A DNA stretch of 64,000 nucleotides from Valencia hispanica (Eukaryota > Chordata > Actinopteri > Cyprinodontiformes > Valenciidae): positions 37,399,461 through 37,463,460 of the forward strand of contig OY747713.1 of the NCBI GenBank assembly GCA_963556495.2, read 5' to 3'. The position numbers and the translations under genes were made by a program. The notes beneath the pieces were generated by a model. It was not told where the DNA came from. It worked only from the letters and a program-made list of their open reading frames with translations, and made no database searches. Position 1 is the stretch's first letter. Each line of letters begins with the position of its first letter. Of the stretch, positions 1 to 9,600 are shown piece by piece.

Positions 1-219
1 GCTAAAAAAGGAAGTGGGAATCGGGTCCAAAACACAGCTGATGATTAGAAAAGACTTCCCGGATAGAGGTCTAATGTTTAATTAAGCTAACTTAAGTATT
101 GTGATGATGGGCAGCTGAACCTTCTGACAGGTTATCAATTTGAGATTTTGTTTAATATGAGAGCGTGTGGTTAACGATTTATGTTTCCTGCTGCTGATAA
201 TCACTGAGATCTTAGACTC
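1..219. other. Unassigned sequence
   Basis: I recognise no gene or repeat here. It is ordinary AT-rich sequence leading into the G tract at 220. Confidence 0.3.
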
Positions 220-237
220 GGGGGGGGGGGGGGGGGG
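220..237 (+). repeat. Poly-G tract of 18 bases
   Basis: An uninterrupted run of 18 G on the plus strand. It lies about 30 bp past the AATAAA signal of the minus-strand open frame that ends at 294. Length is prone to sequencing error. Confidence 0.9.
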
Positions 238-269
238 CCGGGCGAGTTCTGGGAGACGGCAGGGGTGGA

Positions 270-275
270 TTTATT
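270..275 (-). promoter_or_regulatory. Poly(A) signal AATAAA, minus strand
   Basis: TTTATT on the plus strand reads AATAAA on the minus strand. It begins 19 bases after the stop codon of the open frame at 294-712, which is the arrangement of a very short 3' UTR and supports that frame being a real terminal exon. Confidence 0.45.
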
Positions 276-293
276 GCCCGGTTCCCTCAAATA

Positions 294-712
294 TCAAATA
301 TCTGTAATAATCAGTGGGGGGAAGCTCCCAGGCTTATTGACACTAGTCCCAGGCGTTTGGTGTAGTCTAAGTTTAGGTGTTAATTGTGTCCCAAATTTGA
401 TTTGCTCGTTCAGTCTGTCTGTAAGGTTTCTAAATGGAGACTCATTTGATGTGGCTGAGTCACAGGAAGATGAAGACTTAATCTCTGATGGTTGTTTATC
501 TGTTCGGTCCTGTGGTGTCATCATGACTTGCTGTTTTTGTTCTCTGATATCCATGGGCGCCTCAAGGTCAGCTTTTGGGAGCAATTGTTTTGCTTTCTGA
601 TTTTGATAAGAAAAAATGTTTGCTGCTAACAGCCTTACTCCGGCCCTATTCAATCTCAGAATACCTATGCTTCTCCGTTTTCCTAATATCTCAATCAAAG
701 TTTGTTTCAGGG
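294..712 (-). CDS. Candidate 3'-terminal exon of an unidentified gene
   Basis: A minus-strand frame is open for about 140 codons from near 712 to TGA at 294-296. The frame stays open further upstream only because it runs into a SINE-like repeat that starts near 718. The product looks protein-like: a basic segment (GKRRSIGILRLNRAG), then a Lys/Gln-rich stretch, a Ser-rich stretch and a hydrophobic C-terminus ending PPLIITDI. An AATAAA follows 19 bases after the stop. A possible acceptor AG lies near 713-716, but its pyrimidine tract is poor. I recognise no domain or family. It could be the last exon of a neighbour of cfap90, an old retrocopy, or chance. Confidence 0.35.
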
Positions 713-721
713 CTACACAGT

Positions 722-1010
722 GTTGTAGTTGGTAGCTCTGTTGCCTTGCAGCAAGAAGGTCCTGGGGATGAACCCTGACCTCAGGTCTCCCTTTGCATGT
801 GTGGGTTTTCTTCAGCCACACTGGCTTCCTCCCACAGTCAAAAAACCCCATAAATCTTAGATTAATTGGTCAGTCTAAATTGCCCATATGAGTGCGGTGT
901 GCATGGTTGTTTGTCCTGTGTCTCCTGTCCGGAATGTACCCCGCCTATTGCCCAATTACCGCCACCAGCTCCTCGCAGCTCTATGAGGAGAAACGAGTAT
1001 AGACAATGGA
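722..1010 (+). repeat. Teleost SINE-like interspersed repeat, copy 1
   Basis: Contains GCAGCAAGAAGGTCCTGG followed by a degenerate GAACCCTGACC box, CTTCCTCCCACAGTC, and a CCCGCCTATTGCCC block. The same order of blocks recurs at 2559-2835 and 8936-9190. The GGTTCAAATCCC-type block of its sister copies resembles a Pol III B box, so a tRNA-derived SINE is possible. The family name is not certain. Confidence 0.7.
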
Positions 1011-1889
1011 TAGATGTTTCAAAGCCCTCCTATCTTGAGCAAGTTTTGCTTTGGGTGGAGCCAAATCACTTCATATATAAAATCCTAATCAAGAGAACCC
1101 AATTTTCCATTTTTAAACTCAGAAAATGATTTTTACAATGAATCTGGATGTTTCGGTTCGTGCTGTTAGTGACTTTGAATATCACTGCTGTATGAAATTT
1201 CATATGTAACTAAAGTGTTAAAACTTCTTGTTCCATTTTAAAGAGCTCTGAAATTTGAGGGAAAGTGCAGTGACGGGGTAACTCTGTGACACAAGTGTCT
1301 TGTTTTTATTAACTCAGCCCCGCTGAATGACTGACCCCAGTCCTCGGATTGTTTCATTCCCACAGCAGCTCCCCGATAAATAGCAATATATCCCTCCGAA
1401 ATGTCAGCAGTAATTACTCCTGTGCTCTGAGACAACCTCTGAAATGAAAGAAAGCTGGTGACGATCATGTGCCCTTATCCACGCTTTGTCCACGTATCCC
1501 CGACCGTCCTCACTGCTGCTGGAAGGAATCATTGGCAGTCCAAAAATCCACTCTCCAGAGCCGCACTGTTTAGTGTGTGTGTGGCTGTGCGTAGCAGACA
1601 TGCATAGCTCTCAGCAGAGTGGCGTCCTCGCATTAGCTACCCCCTGCTTACGCTGTCATAATTACAAGGAGGGGGACGAGAGAAATACCAGCAGGTGGGA
1701 TTGGGTCACACAAATGCACAAAAATGTAAGGTGGTTGGGGTCTGGTAAATTAAAACTAATAGGTTAACTGGGTCGCTGTGTAACTGCTCCAAAGCCACAT
1801 TTGTGCTGCAATTTTTTTGTTACAGATGCAGTTTATATCTTCTTTGCACCTCTAGAAACTTTTTGTGCTATCACCACTAAACTGAATGT
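1011..1889. other. Unassigned sequence
   Basis: No exon or recognisable repeat. The part around 1220-1500 is GC-balanced with open stretches on the minus strand, but nothing in it resembles a known protein. It could be ordinary intergenic DNA or a conserved non-coding element. Confidence 0.3.
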
Positions 1890-2515
1890 ATTTTATTGGG
1901 ATTTTATTTTACCAAGGAACACAGCAGACAGGTCAGGGCTAAAGTTGCATAGAAGTGGAAAGAGTATAATACAGCTGCAAACCTTTCCACAACATCGCCA
2001 TCCACCATCACTGACAGCAGAGCATTTATCAGAAAACACACGGAGAAGCCCATGGTGACTTTAAAAGGGGCTGCAAGGATCCACAGCTTAGGTGTGACAA
2101 AATGCTGAAGAGTAGCAAGAAAGCCACAACAGGTTCTGTTTGCAGTGCGTCACAAGCCATGTAGTGGACACAGCAGAAATGAAAGAAGGTGCTCTGGTCA
2201 GATCAGACCATCATTGACCTTTTTGGCCTACAGGCACAACACTGTGTGCATAGGAAAACGAACACCTTGCACCACCATGATATGGTGGTGGCAGCATAAT
2301 GCTGGGGTTGATTTTCCTTAATTTAGAATCTGTGGTTGTAAATGAAAATAGTTATGAACATCCAGTCTGCCTGAGCTAGAGCTATTTTGCAAAGAACTGG
2401 TAAAAAATACCAGTCTCAAACTGGTAGGTACACAGTCCAAATGACCTACAGGTGTAACTGCAGGAAAAGGTGGTGCTATGAAGTATTGAATCACCAGGCC
2501 GAATACAGATGAAGA
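1890..2515 (+). mobile_element. Tc1/mariner remnant
   Basis: Decayed plus-strand copy. Recognisable blocks are the terminal-repeat phrase TTTTATTGGGATTTTATTTT, then ACACAGCAGACAGGTCAGGG (start of the transposase in related copies), GAAGGTGCTCTGGTCAGAT (first catalytic region), TATGGTGGTGGCAGCATAATG, and GCAGGAAAAGGTGGTGCTA near the 3' end. There are many gaps and stops. Confidence 0.75.
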
Positions 2516-2558
2516 TATATATATTTTTTATTTTTTTATTTAAACCATGTATAATTCT

Positions 2559-2835
2559 GGGTCGCATGGTGGAGCAGCTGTTAGGATTGTTGAAGGTCCT
2601 GCACTCAAATCCCAGCTTGGGACCGTCTCCATGGAGTCTGCATGTTCTCTGTGTGCATGCGTTGGTTCTCTCCGGGTGCTCCGTCACAGCCCAAAAACAT
2701 GCATTGTAGATTAATTGGCATCTCCTGTGATGGACTGACAGCCTGCCTCTTGCTCAATGACCGCTGGACATAGGCACCATCTACCTTGCAGCCCAGCACA
2801 GATTCGGCGGGGTATGGAAGATGGATGTATGTGTC
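2559..2835 (+). repeat. Teleost SINE-like interspersed repeat, copy 2
   Basis: GGGTCGCATGGTGGAGCAGC, AAGGTCCTGCACTCAAATCCC, CATGTTCTCTGTGTGCATGC, AGATTAATTGGC and TGATGGACTGACAGCC occur in the same order as in the copies at 722 and 8936. Confidence 0.75.
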
Positions 2836-3399
2836 ATACCTTCCATTTGCACTACTTTGTTTTGTCAGTCTGTCTGACCTTTAGATTCAATTTGCTCAGA
2901 CTAACTGGTGCTGCACCATCTACTTTGAACAGTACCAAATGGACTGGATGGTTCATTATATGAATCTAAAAAAAAACAAAAAACCATTTGGAATCATTGC
3001 CAGGAAACTTTGAAATGTCGTCCATAATTGAGCCACATATGCCATGTCCTTGAGGCATGGGCCTACTGTGTCCAGCCTTCTAATACTATTTGCTGTCACA
3101 GTTACAAAACAAATCAAGTGACAGAGCTCTGAAGGCCCTTCAAGGGACAAATGCCACTGGTATGAAGGCAGAGACTATAACAGCCATCCTTAGATTTTTA
3201 CCCGATTATATGACCGTTTAGAAGAGCCAGTGAAATTAGAGAGAACATTGGTATTTATAGTTATATATAGCTAAAGTGTGTTACTAAAAATAATATCCCA
3301 AAAGTTACACAGCAGTATATGGCGGAGAAACTCAGCTTTCCAAGTCAAACGACGAGCCTCTGAAGGCAGCACACCCGACCTCAATTGGAACCCCGCTCG
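2836..3399. other. Unassigned sequence upstream of cfap90
   Basis: No exon or clear repeat recognised. GC content rises after about 3310 as the cfap90 promoter region is approached. Confidence 0.3.
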
Positions 3400-3412
3400 G
3401 TATCCTAGCAAC
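3400..3412 (+). promoter_or_regulatory. X-box-like RFX site upstream of cfap90
   Basis: GTATCCTAGCAAC lies about 80 bp before the cfap90 ATG. The right half AGCAAC fits the RFX half-site RGYAAC exactly; the left half GTATCC matches only partly. RFX factors drive many ciliary genes through such sites close to the start, so the position suits a ciliary gene. That it works is inferred. Confidence 0.4.
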
Positions 3413-3492
3413 CACCAACGCTAGCCTCCTCGGGCTGACAGCTCGCTCACAACTCTCTGCTGAGCGTTTGTTCGCCGCCTGTGCGGAAGAAG

Positions 3493-3609
3493 ATGGACGT
3501 TTCACTGGAGGCTCAAACCAAACCGCTGGTGACACTGTCAGCCTTCAGTCACGTCCCACCGCGACGGAACGAACCAAAAGAAATGTCTTACTTCAACACC
3601 AAGTCAAAG
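3493..3609 (+). CDS. cfap90: cfap90 coding exon 1
   Basis: Encodes 39 residues from ATG 3493 to the donor AAG|GTAACG, phase 0. Contains SAFSHVPPRR and PKEMSYF, the conserved N-terminal block of the family. Reading past the donor gives an unrelated tail and a stop. Confidence 0.85.
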
Positions 3610-6600
3610 GTAACGCTTGGTATGAGGTGGGAACTCAAGTGGTTTTTCGGACCTCCCGCAATGGCTCTTAACAACTTTGGCTAAAAATGACAGAAAGAAC
3701 CAAATAAAGTTTTATTTTATTTTATATTGATAATAACAAATGCAGGCTATAGTAGTAGTAAACATAACATTTTAGCTACAAAGAGCCATTTCCTTAAAAA
3801 CCTGGCATATTAACAGAAAGATGATGCGTCTTTCGGGCCTTGTTTTCAGACCTTTAGTTAGGAAATAAAAGCAGCTTACCTCTGGTGCAGCAACAGAATA
3901 GAGCTCCAAAACTCAGAGCCTCCGCCATTGACCTTCAACTTTTGGATATGTCCCTCCTCCAGCACATTTGAATGAAATGGCTAAATTGTTCTGCAGAGGC
4001 CTGCAAACGGGCCATTGATTTGATTCGGGTCTGAGTGGGACTGGAGTTGGAGACTCCATCCCAGATCTCTGCAGAGCTCCATGCTGTAAGACTGACCTAG
4101 CCGGTCCTCATATTAGGCAGGGAGCTGGGTGTCGTGAAGCAGACGCTGCTTAAAACCCCACAGCAGTGTTTTCTGTTTGTTTCAACAAACATATTAGCCC
4201 TCCAGTATCAAATCTTCCTGAAGTTCAAGAAGAAAGGTTTGGTCTATTGTTAGGAAAGCCGGGTCTGCCTAAATGAGGAATCAAGTTGCCACCATTGCAG
4301 AGCTTGCTCAGAAATGGCAACATGCAGGTAGGAGTGTTTCTGCAGCCACATGGAGACACTGACATTTGATCACTGGTCAGGTGCCAAGAAAGGGAGCAAG
4401 TGAAGAAAAAAAATCCAGAACAGAAGTATTGAAGTGCAGAGGACAGGGTTAAAGGCATTTTCTCTGATGAATCTCACCACTTACTTTTGGAGAAATCTGG
4501 AAAAAGGAAAAGAATATGGGTTAAGAGGAGGGAGACCCATTTATTTCTAGATAGTGCTTAAATTTACTTATCTATCCGCTAAATAAGAACTGATAACATA
4601 TCCTCAGTGGAGTTAAGATCTGGGGATTTTCCTGGCTGCAGTTTAGTTTTTTTGTGGTAATATGATCCCTGAGTTACTTGGTTCTCTCTTTTCTCTTGTG
4701 ACATTTTGCTCCATCATGGTGGGGGGACAGTGATCACAACCACAACTCCTGCCCTCCTGCCGGGATTGTCGGAACAACATTTTCATCCCCCTCTTTATTG
4801 GTTCTTCTGGTCAGACTCCTTTAGACAAGAAGCAACCCCCACACAGATTGGTGCGGGATATTTTCACTGCTGAATCACAGGCCTCGTGTTGCACCTTTTC
4901 TTTCCTGGACAGTTTAGGAGATGTCTCAAAAGCTTTTGCCTTGCTGAGCATGTAGATGCTGAGCAAGCTCTGCAATGGTGGCAACATAATGCTATAGACC
5001 GGCCCTCCTGAGATGATGGTCCTTGTGCTTCTTGGAAACTGCTCTTTCAGACTCAAGTTTCTTAGCAACAGATTCCTTACATGTGTTGGGATCATTTTTT
5101 CAGTTTTTTTTTTTTTTCCTTCAGTAAAAACAATTGCTTATGCAAAAGGACAATGATTAGAACCGCACTTGAGTCGGTTTTTTGGAAATCAGTCTCCTTA
5201 TTAGACTGATAGAATGACTTTAACTGCTTATGATACAACTATTCACTGAAACTGAGTTGGCTCATTTTGTATCAGTTTTTAATCACTAATGTTATTGATC
5301 TGAAGTGCTATTGCTATGATCTTTTGCTAATGGAGTTCAATAAATTATATTATTCACAAAGTAAGCTTTTTAAGTTAGTTGGTTAGTTTTAATGTGAATC
5401 TGATGCCACTACACACACACACACACAAATGTTGTATTAGAATCTCAAAAACCTCAAGCTCTAAAGTTGTGCAAGACACATTAATGCGGCTGGCTGCTTC
5501 TCCGCTCTCAGGTCCCTGATGTGTTTACGTACGACCAAGTGTTCCACCAAGCTGAGGGTTTCGATATGAAGCAGCGATACGATGAGCGGCAACACCGGAA
5601 GGGAAGGGGACTCAACATAAACCAGGAGGTAAGAGAAACATGCAGCTATTCCTGTGTTTAATTATGTTTAGGATTCAGTGAAAGGTTGATAAACTTTATG
5701 ATAACTTAGAAACAAAATGAGTGGAGGCTGTGGCGACGTCTTCTTAATTACGTTCTGAACTGAGTGGATGCGGATGTGCTCAAATAACCACAGAGAGTGT
5801 GCACATCAAGCATTTTCATTGTGCAACCGCCACCGGGAAATGAAGCCATGTTAGTGGCTCTAGACACAGTGGCTCTCAAAAGTGTACACACCCCTGTTAA
5901 CGTGCCAGGTTCTTGTAATGTAAAAATGAGATTATAAAGTAATCATTTTACAATTTCTACCACATTTGATGTGACAAATATTCTGTGAAATTCAACTGTA
6001 AAGGAAACAAGGTGGCCATGACCTGGTTACATTAGCGTGCACACGCTAAACTAATATTTTGCTTAAGCACTTTTGGATTCATTTTCTTCAGTTTTTTTCT
6101 TGCAGAAGTTCTCCAGATCTATCACCCCTCCACCATCGGGCTTTACAGTTAACTTAATGTGTCGCAGCTGACATGGTATGCTTGGTTTTTATCAAACATG
6201 AAGCTGTGCATTTTTGACAAACAACACTCCAATTTGGTTCTATCTTTGAAAGGACATTATTCCAGGGGATCTTGTTTTTCTTCTTTTAAAAAAAAAATTG
6301 AAGTGGAACTATTAACTCTCTCTTTTAGATAAAAGAGGCTCTCTCCAGGGATTTCTCCCTGGCAAGACTTACAATTTGTTCATGTTTTTTTTTGTTTTTT
6401 TTATTGCACTGTCATGACCTTTAACATTTAACAAGCTCAGAGAGTCTGAGATTCAGCTCGGTTTTGTTTGCCTTGCTCTTCCTCGAAGCATTGTGCAATC
6501 TCATTTTATAATGAACTTGCTGGAGCAATGACTCCTGGGAAACCTGTCAATGTTTTTGTTGGGTTTTTTTTTTTCAGCTTAATGTACAACAGTAGACTGT

Positions 6601-9600
6601 GTAGAAAAATCTGTAAGACCCCTTCTCAGATTGATTTGCTGCAACAGTTGCTTCTCTGTGTTTGTGTCTTGGCAACGTGTTTACATAAACCCACATGCTC
6701 CAGACCGTCAAACTGTATAGAGATGCTCATGCTTACTGCTGAATACTTAATAAACAGTGTTTAAGCAGGAGATCTTGACATACTTACTTTGCGTTAAATT
6801 TCTATGGAAAAAGTTGAGAAGAACGAACTTTGTTCAGTTTTTTATACATTCTTTATTCAATTTTGTTTCAGGTTTGTTGATATGAGCAATGGCACTGTGT
6901 ATTTTATATATTATTACAAAACCTGGTAAGAGAGGAGAATTTTTATCAGGTCCTTCTGTAGTGCTGTGTTGGGAAAAAAAAATCGATTCTCTGATTCGGA
7001 ATTGATTCTTATAAAAATTCTTAAAAATCGATTCATACGTAAAAAAAAAAATCGATTTAATCGTTTAACATTGTTTGGCCTTTTTACAGCTAACATAGGA
7101 GGAAAAAATCCAGAAGGGCATTTTAAGGCTTAGGTCTGAAAGGGTTAATATTGTTTCCCCTGGTGAACTGTAACCCCACTCAGTGTTGTATCATGTAATT
7201 AAGGTAACGGCTAAAAAAAACATTTTAATAGCACTGACCCACATCAATATTGAATTGGAACAGACTGGATTGTGATAGCCGATTCTAACTCTTGAGAATC
7301 GTAAACGAATCGATTCTTAAAATTTGAATCGATACCCAGCTCTATCCTTCTGATAAGTTAGGTCTTAGAATCAAAAGAGGAAATACTTCATTATTATCCC
7401 ACATCGCCGTATGTGTCGCACTAAATCAATGTCCCTGGAAGTGAGGATGTGATTAAGAAGTTTTCTTTTTGGAACACTAGTATAGTATAAAGCTTGAAAC
7501 TTAAGACGATAACAAGAATTCTTATGTGGTTGACTTGAACGCAGCAGATACCAAACGAGAGCACACCACTGTTAAAATGTGATGTCAAAAAAAATGGGCC
7601 CAGGATACATTTCTGAAGTTTTTTCACCTTTAATGTGACATAAGTTTTGTTTTCTACTATCAAAAAGAAACCTGTTTTTTGGACAAGAAATTTGAAAAAT
7701 AAAAAAAAAGTGGCGATGTCCTGCTTGGATTATTGTACACACCCTGAAGCTAACATTATGATAATGCCTAAACCTAATAAAAAACGAGCCGAAAAGCAGC
7801 GCTCAAGGAGCTGCAGGAATTTCCAGTAAATACTGGCCGTGTCCTCCATGTCCCAGTAATCTCCTCATTTCAGTTAAGGTCTGGTTTGCAGAGAACGGCT
7901 GTAGAGCAGAAGCCACCCCCCAAAATGGCTAAAACACTCCAGGCCGATTAAGTTGTGGTCTAAAGGAAACTGAACTGAAACTTGAGGTAACATTTGTAAA
8001 AAAGACAATACTGAAACCTACTGGAAAAAAAACACCATGCCTGCTAGAAATCTGAAGATGAGTAGATTTTATTTCCCAGCAAACTTGCATCTAAATCAGC
8101 AAACAAACACCTTCATGAAATGAATATTCAAGTTTTAGAACGATCTAGTCAAAGCTCAGAACTAAATGAAGATCTGTGATCTGTGCTTGTTTTGCAGCCA
8201 CTTTCGTGGGGTGCCTTGCAACCTTTAAGTAAACCATGGTCTAAACGGTAGACCAAAGTATTTTAGAGACAAATGTGAGGTCATGTGTTTTTTGTTTTTT
8301 TTAACGCTTGGCTTAAATCTGCACACACAACCGAAGAGTGATTCTAATGCGTGCAGCCAGAATGGGCAGAAAAGAAAAGACTCAAGAGGACCAACCCAAC
8401 GGATTCTTTCATTTTAACTTGATTATTAAACCTTAGTGTTGAAATATGTTCTGCTTTCCACGTTTGCGATGGCGTTGTTTTATTATTTTTAGTCCGCTGC
8501 CACTGCCACATATTTCTGAGTTTTATGACGTTTGTTTAATGTTTCCTTTTTGAAGCCTTTTCAACTCCTTGGAGTTATTATTCGCGTCAAGGAAAGTAGC
8601 TCACAGTGTGTTTCTGGGTCGCTGAAAGCAGAGAGAGCGATGAACAAAGCGGAGGCAAACACACACTGCTGAGCTTGTAATTACACCGAGTTGAGTGGTT
8701 GGCTGTCAGGGTTGCTGACAGTTCCTGGTGAATTAGGGCATTGCTTTTTCAAGGACTACATTTGAATATGAATGTTAAATAAAATATTCTCTTATGTGTT
8801 TAGAGACTGGATTTATTTATTTATTTTTTGGGGCTGAAGCCCGTTAAACTATAAACCCAAACAAGTAACTTACAGAGCCATTGGTGGGCGCTGTTGCTTC
8901 CTCTCTTAGATGCCCTTTAAAGACCGCTGAGCTTATTGCAATTAAATGAAGCGGTTGTTAGCAGCAAGAAGGTCCTGGGTTCAAATCCCGGCCTGGAGGT
9001 CTTTCAGCAGGGAGATGTCATACTCTTCCCATGCATGTTTGGGTTCTCTCTGGGTACTCGGGCTTCCTGTGTGCATGTTTGTTTGTCCTGTGTGGACTCT
9101 GTGTTCTCCTGTGATGGACTGGCAACCGAACCAGAGCGTTCCTCGCCTCTCTCTCGATGACAGCTGGAGATAGGCACCAAGCACCTCACCCCTCGCTAGG
9201 GCTGCACAATGTTGGAAAAAACTGACAGTGATTTTTTTTCTAACCCTGCGTTATGAAAAAATAAACACATTTTCAACAAATGACTCGAATAGCACGTCAA
9301 GCTATGCTTCACTCGTGCCATGTTGTTGACGATTAACAATTATTACAAGTCTGTTTTTTGTCTGTATATGAGATTTATTCTTGTTATTAGGGCTGCACGA
9401 TATTAGAAAATCTTGTGCTGGAGATAATATTGGTAATTATTGCACTGAAAATAACAGTTGCCATCAGTTTCTCTGTGACCTTTACTATAGGCAATACCAA
9501 TTAGTGTTCAGTGTGACCATCTGCTGCCCTGAGACACTCTTCAACTGACTGAAATGACACTAGCATGAAAAAGGGAAATTCATGACACTTCGAAGATTTT

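Noticed and set aside
3332..3535. Minus-strand open frame overlapping cfap90 exon 1
   Set aside because: It lies antisense to the better supported cfap90 start, has no recognisable protein features and is explained by the GC-rich promoter.
8960..9010. Possible tRNA gene
   Set aside because: There is a B-box-like GGTTCAAATCCC but no cloverleaf or matching A box. It is part of a SINE-like repeat present three times in the window.
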